Positions 37,697-51,367 of a stretch of DNA of 64,000 nucleotides are shown piece by piece. Below the pieces are notes generated by a model. That model had not been told where the DNA came from. It did not search any database and worked only from the letters and a program-made list of their open reading frames with translations. The translations under genes and the position numbers were made by a program. Origin of the DNA: Nipponacmea schrenckii (Eukaryota > Mollusca > Gastropoda > Lottiidae); assembly GCA_030562195.1 (NCBI GenBank), contig CM060202.1:9672001-9736000 (forward strand), read 5' to 3'. The stretch's first letter is position 1; each line of letters starts with the position of its first letter.

Positions 37697-38232
37697 TATA
37701 CCACAAAATAGCAGTTCTAATATAAATTTTGTAGTGATAGTTAAATTATGGGATTCTTAAAGATCTTGTTAAACGAAACATCTATGCGACACCGTTCAAA
37801 TCGTTTGCACGTAACCCACCTTAGATTTTGAGGGAAACAAAATGGAGAGTTAAGATGAAAATAAGCCGAAACTAGGACTTAACAAAAAGTTTTGGAAACA
37901 TGCGCTACTATATGGATTGTAAACAAAAATATGAGCTTATCTGTACAAAATAATCAAAAAGCATATACCACAAAATAGCAGTTCTAATATAAATTTTGTA
38001 GTGATAGTTAAATTATGGGATTCTTAAAGATCTTGTTAAACGAAACATCTATGCGACACCGTTCAAATCGTTTGCACGTAACCCACCTTAGATTTTGAGG
38101 GAAACAAAATGGAGAGTTAAGATGAAAATAAGCCGAAACTAGGACTTAACAAAAAGTTTTGGAAACATGCGCTACTATATGGATTGTAAACAAAAATATG
38201 AGCTTATCTGTACAAAATAATCAAAAAGCATA
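37697..38232 (+). repeat. Exact 267-bp tandem duplication
   Basis: Bases 37697-37963 recur at 37964-38230 with no difference that I can see, and the match runs two bases further (to 38232). The unit is non-coding AT-rich sequence. The outer bases diverge at once on both sides, so the duplication is clean. Complete identity points to a recent event, allelic length variation or an assembly error. Confidence 0.9.
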
Positions 38233-41200
38233 AAGTTACTTGCTCAGTAACCTAATCGGCAGAACTGTCATTCGACTCCTAATAAAACATGACTACCAAT
38301 GACACGAATTGTTCACCTCCAAACTTCAGTTCTAGTTCAGTGACTTTTATTGTGTATCGGACATGCATTATAAGAGTATGCCCTGGTTTTCAACAATTTT
38401 TTTAAATGTAAACCTTTAAGTTATTTATGATTCAGTTTATTCAAATGTTCGGTTTGAATAGTTCTGGTAAATATATTAACTAGTTCATCATGTATTGAAC
38501 AACATTATATTACCCTAGTGTAGCTTTAAAAATATTTTTTTCTGAATTTAGCTTCGTGTCAATTGTTATCTCATTGTAATTTTGAAGGTATCCGAGTTCA
38601 AATTGTGAAATATGCAATGCGAAATGAAACGAAATAGTAGATTATCATACGGGTATACATAGATGTCGAAAGATATCTTAACTAGTACACTAAGGACACT
38701 GTGAGGTCTATTTGTAAAATCTTGACCTCGAAGTTTTCAGGTGGTGGGAAAGGTTATGCACGGCAGCTACAACATGCCAAGTAAATACAATGCGAAAATA
38801 GCTGTATTTAACAGTTTCATTGGTGTTTCTTGTGTTCTTATTGTACTCTTAAAGACTCGATCAATTCAAAAATTGAAGTCAATTTCTTTTTCACCAAACA
38901 CATTCCTTGAAAAATTACAAGAACAGTTTTAAATGAAACAAATTCTACAGAGATCTGTTAAAATTAAGTCGATAGTTAAAATACCATCTTGGCGGTTGTA
39001 AAATTCTTCATATTGTTTGGAGACGGAAGGTCACATTGCTAACACATCACGTAAAGTAAACTACGCTTAACTTTAATCTAATTTTGTCACCTGTTTAACG
39101 AAGATTATGTTTAAGTTAACAACACTAATCATGAACACAGAATGTTCTGGCTTCCAACATGGTATGACCATCATAACAAAATTTGATTCTTTTTGCATGC
39201 CGACTTCAAATCTTGGCAAACGCAAGGCTGTGTAGTACAAATTTGATAAAATAGCGTAAAATCGGTATGTTTTTTAATGTTAACAAACACCCGTGTTTTA
39301 CTGCATTTTATGAACCAAGATTGATTTTTCCATCCGTTTTAAAGGTGTTTATAAGTAAACTTGACATACAGTTGTTTAACTTGGCATTTTCACAACACAA
39401 CCGTCAAGTACCATACAAAATTCGTATCCTTAGTGAACCTTTTTTTATGTTTACGATAGAAACGTCAATTTAACTTTAAATTGACTGGTGTTGTTTCTAT
39501 GTTCTGTAGATTGCATTTGAAACAGAAACCCCATTGCGCTAAAATTCCAATTTTTGTAATGTTTATGTACAATTTTACCCACTCTATGATCGTAACAGAC
39601 AACCTAAACTAGTAATCTAAATAATGCCGAGTCTCACATGTTTTGTTACATTTTTAGGGCTTTCAACTTCATAATTAGTATACAATCTGCAAAAACACAG
39701 TCTGATCATAAGCCGATTTATTTTCCTAATCCAATTCAACCAAGACTGATCCTCATTGGGGCCTTCATTTGGTTGTTATATAAATATCTGCCGGCATGTA
39801 AGCGCCAGTACATGTTCTGGCTGGTGTACTTTCCTTACCTAAGAGATATGTTATGCAACTCGAGAGTCATTTGGGTGGAGTGTTCTTCAGTTGGTCTGTT
39901 TTGGTTTAAATTGGTAATTCCGGAATGCCCTTGGATATGAGTACTATATTCAAAAAGTAAGTGAATACATTAAACACAATTCTGCGCCTTATTGTTATAG
40001 GGTTGGTGTTGGTTTACAACAGTTTTTTATCAGTTTTGTCGATGGAATTGGAAAGACTTCTTTGATTTGGTCATACTTGTGAACCATTGACCGTGTTAAT
40101 TCCAACCTTGATTTAACACTCACATTTTCGAACACATTACTATATTGTGTTAGTTGATGATGATAATGCAGTATCATAACAAGCCTAGGTCATTATAAAG
40201 TTTCAGCATTCCTTGCCACCTACTCGACTGATCGTTTTAGTAATCAAGCGAACCATTTATAAGTCTGGACACAAAAAACCATTAAAATAATATGAATATA
40301 AAAAGTATTCTGTATTTGAATGCTAATTAATCTGTCTGGTACTTAATCTACATGAGAGAATTCGCATTATGTACACCTGCGGATAATAAAAATAGTTTGA
40401 AGAAATGATAAGTTTATAAATACCGACTTAAAAGAAATACTAGGCTTGTTAGAATATATTTTATGCTAATTTTAACCATTAGTTGTCACTATAAACATTT
40501 CAAATGTAAATTTAACAGTAAATTTGAAGCTTGTAGTCATTATTTACTCTCAGTTTAAGACATGTTTGCCAGTTTGTGTTTATTGTTTTTTGTTCTTTTT
40601 ATCCCCAACCGTGAAAGAAAATTTTGAATGATAATAATAAGACATATCTCAGGAATACCCGTAAAAAGTTGCTAATGCATCCATATCTTTAGCAATATCA
40701 CTTCTATATTACAAGCAACAAAAACCAATATTACTTCTTTGACGCTATTATGATTACCAGTATTGTTGTTATACTATTAAAAATGGGAACACAACGTTCC
40801 TGCAATTCAACTACTGTTAGTAACGTCATTTAAGGCTTAGTTGTAGTCGAATTAAAGGAAACACAATCGTCTTACGGAAAATTGGAATGGTGCAAATTGA
40901 TGCCATAAATGTTCCTAAAACTCATAAAATATTCAGAAAATCTCCATGAAATCTCTTTAACAGTATGTCATAAAAAGGTACAAACACATTGTAATAAATC
41001 ATTCCAAGTTATTTTAAGGATCTTACCTAAATCGTCCTATGACAACATGTCAAAATTATTCATGTCACCTGAGTTATTTTGGTAACTTACTGTTTTTGAT
41101 ACGGTTTACTTTCCATTACAAACTTATACTTTTGAATGACTTACTGTCTTGTTGAATGACATATTTGATAGAAGAATATTACCACAAAATATAATAATAA

Positions 41201-44200
41201 TACACCCTGTTGTCTACGTTACTTCTTTATTGAAATGAAATATAGTCGGAAATCCTACATAATGTCTCGTATCACTTGGTGTATAACTAACTGTAGATGG
41301 TTGATATTTATTTGACATGATGAACAAATTGTTTTGATTTTGTTAATTATGTCGATTAACTCATAACTGTAAATATGTTGGATATATTTAAAAAAAAAAT
41401 GGTTAATGGTTTAGTGCATAACATAAATCGGTCGAAAACTGAGAAGGAATGAATGATGCTTTTAAAATATGAACAAATCACCTTTTGAGTGGGATGATAT
41501 ACGTTTCACTCTGGTAGTTTCATTTGAATATATTTAAATAGGATGTATAATTGAGTTTTCTGAAACAACGGCCAAATATATTACTAGATATTTATACTTA
41601 TATCAACGTGTAATCGATATTCCAAATATACTCCAAATCGATACTAATGGTATTTTGAAAATGATAAATGATATTGGTGACTAAAATAATGCGGCCAATT
41701 TTCGATTTTTATTATCAAATAAGTATATTATGACAAGGTGGGCTAATGTTGCTTAATTTTAAGACAGTGTCGGTATCCCGGGACATAACTACATGTATTG
41801 TGAAAATCAAAAGTGTGAATACTTCTTTACAACATCACACTTGTTTCAAACCGCCAGTTTCAGAAAACAAATATTCTTCAAATTTCGACTTCATTCTTAA
41901 CCGTTTACTTTTATAAAATGTATGCAGTGATGGCCTATACCTGGTGTCGCCGGACCAGTTTTGATTCGAACTGTACCAATTTAACCTCGACTTTTATTGT
42001 ATTTAATGTTTGCACAAAACAGAACGTCGTTTGCCATACCAAATAGATTTGCTGTCGATATCTTATCCCATTCACAGTATAAAGGATTTTCTTATTAACC
42101 CATTTGATATTCAGTCAGGCTAGACTTTCACGTATTGAAGTTCGTATTTGGTTGACAGGCGCATTCAATCGGAAATATTAAACGAGGTCTGAACAAACTT
42201 AAACACCGGCTTTAATGGATACAAACCCATACATAATGTTTTCAGTCTTATCTAAATGGGCGTTTAAAGAAATAACTTCAAAGTTCCTTTTTCCTTAAAT
42301 AAACTCATTTCCATAATGTTTCTAAAATACCCAAATTACTCTCTTTGACGGTTTAACGATTTGGAATAAAAATGTAAATTACTAGTTGAAGTGCGCTTTA
42401 ATTGCTCTTCGTGACAAAATCATAAATGAAATTTTGTTCTTTTTGTTTTTGTACGGAGGTTAATTAGCAAATGTGCGGAATGTATTTCAAAGTAAATATT
42501 CAAGGTATCATTGGTTTGAATGTGTTTAAAGAGTACGGGTAACAGATGTAATGGTGTAATGAGATACAAAGATTTTAATTATTAGAACTACATCATTTTG
42601 AGATCTAAAAACTATACTTATTGAAAGTTTATTTTTCATCCATCAGGCAACATCTTGATTCTGTATAATTTTACCATGTTTGATTACAGTCATTATTAAA
42701 TTTCTGCCCTTTATACTCATAGCGGCATAGTCAAACTACTATTACATACGTAATAGGTGCACTAAATATGACACACAAGCCAAGATTTGCGTGGACACAA
42801 TTGATGTCAATAAATTAGATTATAACCATAAAGATAGTTAACTAAGATTAACAGGCAATAAATAGATCAGCTTAATTCGATCATTGAATATCTTCACACT
42901 GTGGGGTAAATATGAACTTGTCATGTAGTTTTTGATATGTTTAGGTCAACTATATCGGGCCTTTGTAACACTTGATTGTTTGCATTATGGGGGCTAAGGA
43001 AGAACCTTTGATTTATTGCTTTTAATGAATAACCTCAACGACTTAATATGTAAGGATAGAGAGCAACCTAAAGTAATAGATTTGCGACAATGTTATAATT
43101 TCTTATTATTGCTTTAAACAAGAATTGCAATATTACTTCCTATGAATAAACATAGGGAATTTAAATAACCATAACGATTTATTAGATAAGATCTTATAAG
43201 ATGAATGGACGGTGCTTTAGAGCGACTCTATGAAATGCTCTGAAACGTCAGTGGACCTGAACCAAAATGCTGTTAAAAGTTGCACATTAGCTGTGATGGC
43301 TTTTCACTAATTTTTTCAGGGATAGAGTTTGAATGTTACTCGATCCGTTTTGAACTTAAATTAACCCAAAAGTATTTACTTTCCACTTTACTTAATTTAA
43401 CAATGTTAGTAGTGAAGGAAACATGGCCAACATTATCAAAAATGTAAGTGGGTTTATTATTTTCAATTAATGTATTCAAGCGATGAACACCATGTTTGCC
43501 TAACAGTAAAATATGTTTAAAAGTAAATACTTGGTTGAAATAATTTGTTTTCAATGTAAGTATAGTGTTTACTTTGGCATGGAAACATTTGAGACGTTTT
43601 AGAAAGTGGTTTAGCTGTTGAATTTGAGGTTATTGAAAGGTGATGTTCTGAGTTTTGGCAAATTTGAATGCCATTGTGTTATTGACAACGTCAGTGTAAG
43701 CAAAATCAAAAGGTTTTTATGCAAGCCAAAACGCAAACTACGACTTTTTTATACGACAAAACTAAATAAGACGATAAATAAGAAGCTTTAGTAAAGCAAT
43801 TTTTAAGAAGCTATAGAAAAGAGTTGAAGCATGTGGTACAATTAAAGTAAATATTATTGTCTATGTCTAAACGGCTGAAAATTGTTGTACTATTGGATTT
43901 TTAGTCTATTTGTAGTCATTTACTGGTTGAGGGATTCAACGTAATTGATAAGTATTTTTAATCGATTTTTTTTAAAGGCCTATTTAACATTAAGTTCGAC
44001 AAACATACATCAGGAATCAGGAGTATTTATTTTTTATATATACTTACTACATTCTGTTTCTGGGGCCATATTCTTGAAATAAACAGAGAAAGAGACCGTA
44101 TTTTGATGTTACTCTCTTCAACAACCACAGAGGCCAAGTTTTGTTTAAAAGCTAAGAGTGTCTCAGAGATACATTCAATTTTGCACTGCTGTTATATTAG

Positions 44201-44755
44201 GCTGTACATATCTTACTGCTAGATGTCAAACTATTGATGTGAATCAGAGGAAACCTTTCAGTTTTGGTGATATTAGAAGTAGATTAAATTGTCATACATT
44301 TGGACAACAGGTGTATTATAACACTGAAAGTAAAATAAAAAATGTGTGAAAAACATTTAGTGAGAAATGCATGAAATATTCATGAGAAAGCACATAATTA
44401 AAAAATCACACATCCAAATAAAACAGCATTTAATGTATGTAAGCAATATTCAAAATTTCTCACTTATTTAAATAAGTTAGACTTCATCCTTCATTGACTT
44501 TCATATTTTCTCATTTATTAGGTATTATATTTTTTTTATCTTGTAGTTAAGAGCACAATGGCTTACATACTCGATATTGTTTCAGATAAGATCTCGTTTT
44601 ACAAAGAATGTCAATTTAACATTCGACATAGCTGGATCTTTTTCATTTTCCATCTTAGCCTGTAATGCTTATTACTCAAGATTTATTGTCTCACTTGAAC
44701 GACCAGCCCCTTCTATCTCTTTACAAGGTAGAGATTTTGAAAAGCAGAGGAGTGG
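38233..44755. other. Intergenic, no gene recognised
   Basis: About 6.5 kb, AT-rich. Open frames at 39638-39940 plus (100 codons) and 43336-43554 minus (72 codons) lack recognisable motifs. A hydrophobic stretch near 44158-44310 plus looks like a signal peptide but has no ATG in frame. Confidence 0.5.
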
Positions 44756-44915
44756 AATGCTATATGACTCAGTGAGGTAGACGCTGGCTTTCTAACTTAG
44801 CTTTGGGTTCAATCATGGCAATCAGACAATACCTTTGAATTTTGCAACTTGTCAGTGATGCAGGTCGGAGGGAAGGTGCATCTTGTCATTCGGATGTGGC
44901 ATTAAAACGATTTTC
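44756..44915 (+). mobile_element. tRNA-derived SINE relic
   Basis: ACTCAGTGAGGTAGACGCTGG (about 44767-44786) resembles an A box, and GGGTTCAATCATGG (44804-44818) is a B box. The spacing is close to that of a tRNA. The tail TCATTCGGATGTGGCATTAA (about 44885-44904) matches the CGGATG...TTAAACCGA tail typical of tRNA-SINEs of molluscs and other invertebrates. The copy is short, without a clear target duplication. A 6-bp hairpin (ACGATT/AATCGT) follows the tail. Confidence 0.6.
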
Positions 44916-45448
44916 TTGAATCGTTTACTTAGATAAACTGGTTGACAAATACGTTGTGACATCATTTCTTATGCCTTGAATCCAATAACAAAAAGGTGTT
45001 AAAATTCCATAATATATACCACTTAGCAACAATAATACCTCAAAGGAAAGGCAATTAGAAGAGCTTGAAGTTTCTTTAAGTCGGAAATCAAACACCGTTT
45101 GGGTGCCAGCAATGATTATCGACATTATGGAAAACAATTTCGTCCAAAATAAACATTATTTTTGTTGGTCAGGTGTTACTTGAAAATGATAATCCTATGA
45201 CTATTGACTTGCACCATTCCCTTAAACTAGGCCAAATACTTCTTGATGACAGCTTCTCAAATCATCTTCGATAAACCAAAACATCGTTTTGTAAGTTACA
45301 TGGAGTCCGACTTGATTCACACACACACAGAAGTGTTTGTTTGGAACATTCGTATGATTTTATTTATTTCGATTTACAAAATATGACCTAAAGTTTTCCA
45401 CCAGTTTCAAAAGTTGGTTTTCGGTGGTACAGATTGTCTTTTTCTGGA

Positions 45449-45662
45449 TAATGATGTCTGATTTTGAATACTATGTAAATCCGTCACTTTGGTATGTCTG
45501 ATTTTCAAAATGTACACCCAGAGAGTGTTTGAAATTGATACCCTATGGTACAGAATGATGATGTCTGATTTACAATTATTACCAGTAAATCCATCAGTTT
45601 TTTGATGGTCTTCTTTGATTTTCAATAAGTAAATCCATATAGTTTTTGATATTGGTCTTCAG
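45449..45662 (+). repeat. Degenerate tandem repeat, about 42-46-bp unit
   Basis: The words GTCTGATTTT and GTAAATCCNTCA-TTT recur about four times in the same order, with insertions and point changes. This is best read as an old minisatellite. It has no coding value. Confidence 0.5.
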
Positions 45663-48600
45663 AAAAAGTGCAGATTATTGATAAATTTAACTAGATACCT
45701 TACTGCACTAGTCTTTGTCGAAGATGACATTGGGAATATGTCCCACTATCCAATACTTTTAAATCTCAAACACTTAAGATATCCTTAATGGTCACTCAAG
45801 GAGGCATAAAATCAATGTCTGTCTGGCTGTTTATCAATAGAGGGATTAAGGTATTCAATATTAGTTTAAAGATTATGGTTGGGTCGTAGGTGCATATTTC
45901 TCCACAGATCATTACAGTGGTTTCAGACATGAAAAACTGAGCTGGCAGAGTGAAAGTGTCTTCTGTCGAGTAGCAGAGTTTTTTCGCACTTGAAGTGATT
46001 GATAGCGTTTCAAGAATGTTGAATTACACACATATGATGTGAGATTGTAGTTCGTGTAGTTTTATTGGCCTTTTGCTGCAGAAATTTCAAAAGAATCCTC
46101 TTGGCAGATTCAATAAATTCAACATTCAACTTTGTAACTGAGGTGTATCATCCACATTTTCTTCTGTTTTCCTTGAGATTGTTGTTGCCTCAAGTTTAAT
46201 ATCGATATTCTCCGATAAAAGAATATAAATTCAAAAGTACGTATTGCAGAACACTGTGCTTCTAATGCTAAAAATGCGTCTGTGTACTTGGAAAGGTTGT
46301 GTTTTCGACTAAAGGAAGTGTGTCTAAGGTTTCCGTGGTGACATGAGCATAATATTTGCTAGCTATTGACAATCAAGAGTCAAGTTTCTTATTCTGCTGG
46401 AACAATAGGATGTTACAAAGTATGTCGCAAGTCAATAATGAGATTTCTAATTACTGTGCAAGATGGATGTAAAGCAGTTTACCTTGTGTCAACACAGGAA
46501 TCTTTCATAGTGGCCACCTGTTTAATTTAATCTCCGTCAAACAAGACTTAATGATTTTGAAAAGGAAGTTGTGTTTTCCTGCCTTTAACCCGTTTATACC
46601 TTCCGATTTCAGTTTTTATCGTTGATTTATACGACTTGATATTGACAACATGTCATAGTGGATATATCACACAAGGCCATTTCACACAACCTGGCGATAT
46701 CGCCAACTTTCTCCAACGACTTTTATTGAATTTTATTGCAAACTTTGATAACAAGATACGATACACTACAAAACGTGATTTCTCATAATTACTTTGCGAC
46801 TACTTGTTTAAAGAATAGCGATGAATATCGAAATGTGCATGACGTTATATTTACATTAAATGACAAGTGGTATCATATATCCTAACTAATTGCTGCTTCA
46901 CAATGTTCTATTGATGCATCAAGTACTAGCCGTGGAATTCAAATTGCATTTCAGTTGTTTGAATGCGATATCGAACCTGTTTTAACGATACAATTCATTG
47001 AACTCAAGATGATACCGTATTGTGCTCATGTAGTTTTTTTCATCTAACAGATTAATTATTGCCAGAAATAACCATTCCATGTATTGTCTCGTGCCACGTG
47101 CAACTACATGAATATGACATGAATTATTTGTTTAAGCCGTGTGTTAACTGTATTAAATGTCAATTGACGCTTCAAATTAATCATAAATTTCTAATGCTTT
47201 CGAAAAATTTTGTAACATTATGAACTTGCCACGCTTTACATGAATTGTTGATGACTTGTGGACGTTCTGTCCTATTGGTAACACAAAAAGGCTGCGTATC
47301 GTTGGATAATTATTAATTAAACTTTAAAGGCCACATGCGACCAATATTCCATTTAGAATATCACGTACATCAGTTATTCCTTAGTACAATTGATGCTATT
47401 GACTCTTGGTCCTGATAGACTTTCATGATACTGTCTGCATATTTTCAGCAAAACAACAACATTTAATTAATGCCACAGGGGTTGTCATCGATTTATACTT
47501 AGTTTAACTTGTGAATAATTGAATGAAAGCGCAGCCATGTGCAATACAAACAGTTTAAAATTCCGTTTGAACATGCACCAAGCAAGATGATTCGAGGTGA
47601 CTAAGGGCGTTAAAGGTAAAAAGTAACACTAAAAACGTTATAGAAATATTTATTCAATCAAAAGAGAAGTTGGATATCAGCGTGATAAAGTTTCTTTTGT
47701 TAATTGGCATAAAATCTTGCCTGAAATTTTTTTTACTACAAGACAAATACTGTGAGGATATATTTCGAAAACATCGAAACATACATGTGATCCGTAGTTT
47801 GGTGTAAAGAAAATTCGGTTGTGAAAGAGTGAGCCTTCAGAGGTATTTAGGGAGTAATTACAGGCTGCATTACGGTATAAAATTTTCTTCTCGAATATTT
47901 GACTGGTGGTAATAAATGATAACGTGAAGATTTTGAATGCGGTCGTTGATTTGCTTGGATGAATGGGTGTGTGTTTCGTTGGTGGTCTATTACATAGTCC
48001 CGATAGCAGCATTTTAGATTAGCTCATTGAAACTTTTGAAATAAGGGCCTATAACAAAAATAGATTATACAGTCACCAATTATTATAAAGCATAATCCTC
48101 AATTCTAACTGTGCCATTGATAAATCTTGTTCATCTTACAATTGAAAAAAGCTAGTTCATGTACCAACTGAACCAATGAAAAGCAAGTGCACAATTTCCC
48201 ACTAGTCTCCATATAGTTTTGTCTGGAATTTTAGTGCCGATTTTCTCAAAGTCATAAAACAAACACCATCTTGATGGTTCCAAATATTCTCTTTGACGTT
48301 TGAGGACATTGTAAAGGTCACTTTCTTACAAGATTTTTTTTGTCTCAAAACCATCCCACGAACGTGATGAAAGATTCAATCCTTCGATTAAAGATTTTGA
48401 AAACTGCACTTCATCAAACGTTTCTTTTATAAGTGGTTCTATTCACAAAAATAAAACTTCTTTTGTATGCAAGTCTATTACATATAATATAAACAGAAAT
48501 CTTTTGTGGCGGATTTAAATCACGGCCCTATTTGATGTATTTACCTAACTACTTGAAAATTGAAGTAAGCTTCAAATGTCCCTTGATAAGAAAAGGAGGA

Positions 48601-51188
48601 AATTGGTATTTTCCCCTTATGATATTCATATTGTGGCATTCCAGCATAGCTAAGATATAATAGCAGGTTATCTCAACCTACCCAATATCATAATACAAAA
48701 CCAATAGTTAGTGAATTCAATGATAAACAATTCAATTATTGGCGAGACTAAGGGGCTATATTAAACAATTCAGTTGGTAATAGATAACACCAAGCTCGTT
48801 CGAGTTTTTATGTTGACAAACATATCGTTGTATATTTCGCAAAGGAAATGAAAGGTCGTATTTCAATATTTTGTGTTTTACTTTCTTAGAGAAAGGGGTG
48901 TGGTTCGGACACTATGATATGAACACTGCTGTCAGACTTTTCTGTCAAATGTTTGAAAATCAAGGTCTTGCCCTTTTTGATTGGAATTTTTTGTTCAAAT
49001 TTTAGAAGATGATTTTCTCACCTGTAAGTTTATTGTGTCTCGGTCCACTGTCAATGAAGTTGTCTAGACAAATGTCATTTTAGTCGAGGTCGAGTTTTGT
49101 ATGTCCACTTTACTTTCATTTAAAAACCTTAGTTTAAATATTGAACCAGCTCTTTACACTCTAGCGTACGAATAAAATATTGTTTAAAGATACAGCATAG
49201 TCAAGGAGTGGGCTTTCCAAAGGTTAAATAATATAGGGCTACTTTGAAAAAAACTATTTGGTAAGGATGAATGTATGTCGATTGCAGTACGGCATCTTGA
49301 ACGAATATTTGTTACTAGTTATCAGCAATCCAATTATTTTCACATTCATTCGCCTATTTATTTTCTTTCCAAAAGAATAAAACGAGTAACTCAACTCAGA
49401 ATTGCCTTCCAAAGAATAACTTAACCAAAATTATCAGATTTCAGAACGTAGGAAAGCAATCATTGTTGGACTTGAATCAAGTTTATGGAAATAATAACTA
49501 ATGAAATATTCACGCCTGTGATAGTTGTTTTTCGTATTGATGATGATTAGACTAACGATAAAGCCAGACAGTATTATGTAGAATGACTACTGTGAATTTG
49601 ATGTTATCAAATGGATGTTTTTTATTAATTTTCCTATTGTTTTTTTTAGTATAATTGTATGACGATATCTGTAGGCCATGTTTATTATTCACTGTTATAC
49701 TAGCTGTCACCAAGATAGAATCTAAAGAGCAATTTTTATTTCTCTATTAAGTCAATTATATCTATAAATACTACTCTTGGGTTAAACTGTAATGTTGAGT
49801 ATTCAGTATCGCTTCATCTAGGTATATTGGAAGTTTTCTAATAGTATAATTATATATATTCTATTGGAATATTAGTATGACAAAGTTCAATATTGCATTC
49901 TTGTTTGGCTTTTTTTCAAGAAGGATGCGTTGATAATGTAGATAATTACACCAGGATTTTATATGAGAAGGATTTTAGGACGCCAGGAGTTTAAAAGTAT
50001 ATTAAAGCTAACTCATGGTGTAGTTAACAATTAGGATTCCAAAATGTCCATAAATATCTCAAGAGTGAATATTTAACAATTCATCTGAATGCACTTAACA
50101 TTTTCATTCTGGTTTGTATGTGTTTTCTTTCATTCATGGTGGCGGGATATAGTCTGTCTTTTAAATCTAGGTAATCATGTGAGTTTTATTATCTTTTGCT
50201 TTATCGTTGCTTGGAATTCTAAATCCTTTTTATGCTGAAATTGACATGGCCCCATTCTATCGAAACACCCATATCCAACTGCCATTAATGTACATTGAGG
50301 CAAGTATTTAGAATTCCAGAATGCCTTATGCTTTCTTTTCCTTTATTTATTCATGTTCCTGAATCTTGGTAAGGTGAACCTTTGCATTGCTTGCTGGTGT
50401 TGGTGCGGCTAGGTAGATTAAATTAGTTTCTAGAAATCATTAATAACATTTTTCATTATGAAACATCACTTTGGTTTGTGTGAATCCGGAACTGACTCAT
50501 GGTTCAATCAATTTGTCATTACAGATAATTTATTTTTTACTATATTATTAGTATTTGATATCTTTGAAAACAAAATATACAAATTGTCTACAATATATTT
50601 AAGAATTCCCGATGTGTCAAAGTGTTACTTAAGAATTAGTAAGACATTAAATATAATAAAAGTGTATTGCCATTTCAATCAGCTCATACAACTTTATTTA
50701 AGTAACCCTCGACCCTTTTCAAATGAAATTCCTGATTGCCAACCGGTCCTTATATATACTTTGGTGGCCGACGGACATGTCAAAAGTTCGGTTTGTCGAC
50801 CGGAAACATATCTGTAGACTGATTGCAGTCGAGATTTCGGATTATTATTTTGAAAAGTGTTGAGGGTCTGAAAGTTATCTCTGTGAGCTAGAAAAGGCGG
50901 ATATCCAGACGTTTTACCATAACAGTTTTTCTTCACATTTATCACTTTTTCTAGTACTCCTTGTCATTTCTGCATCAAAATGATAACTCTATATCTTATG
51001 TTCTGCTCTAACCCCTCAACTAATTGATGTACGATCATATCTGTTGGTCATAAATCGACATGATTAATAATTCATTAATCATTAATCAGAGTACTTCCAC
51101 CTTTTATGTATCATCCAACCTGGTCTATTTCATCGTATTGTTCTTATCAATCGATTCCAATTCTTTACTATTGATTTTCTTTTTGTAG
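45663..51188. other. Intergenic or upstream intron, no gene recognised
   Basis: AT-rich. Two longer open frames, 47677-48012 minus (111 codons) and 50458-50817 plus (119 codons), have no recognisable motif and are within chance expectation. The right end may be intron of the gene at 51368, because a good 3' splice site (TTTTCTTTTTGTAG) ends at 51188. Confidence 0.45.
51175..51188 (+). promoter_or_regulatory. Candidate 3' splice site before the 488-codon gene
   Basis: A pyrimidine tract ending in TAG lies 180 bp before the start codon. If used, 51189-51367 is 5' UTR and a non-coding first exon lies upstream. In-frame stops separate it from the coding start. Confidence 0.35.
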
Positions 51189-51240
51189 GTAAACTGCATA
51201 TGGTTATCTCCCATGACGGAAACTCTCCTGTAGTGAAATT

Positions 51241-51248
51241 CATAAAAG
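51241..51248 (+). promoter_or_regulatory. TATA-like box (alternative start of transcription)
   Basis: CATAAAAG lies about 25-30 bp before a possible initiator in GGCTTATTCAGCTG. If this is the promoter, the gene is intronless. It competes with the splice-site reading of the same region. Confidence 0.2.
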
Positions 51249-51367
51249 TAGCGGCTTATTCAGCTGAGAGTTCCTGAGACGCGATTGGAGTATTGGTAAA
51301 AAAAACATTGGGAAGACATTGACCTATTTCGAATGTTGCAGTTTGGTTAAAATCTCAGAATTCCAAA

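Noticed and set aside
39638..39940. 100-codon plus-strand hydrophobic frame resembling a membrane protein
   Set aside because: Hydrophobicity is expected from T-rich DNA, and there is no conserved motif or context.
44158..44349. Signal-peptide-like open stretch (FCTAVILGCTYLTARCQ) with a CAG/GTGTAT donor after it
   Set aside because: No ATG in frame (a stop lies just upstream), no convincing acceptor and no continuing exon found.
47677..48012. 111-codon minus-strand frame
   Set aside because: No motif, no neighbouring exons in phase, and length compatible with chance.
50458..50817. 119-codon plus-strand frame upstream of the 488-codon gene
   Set aside because: No recognisable domain, no matching splice phases to the next gene, and composition like intergenic DNA.
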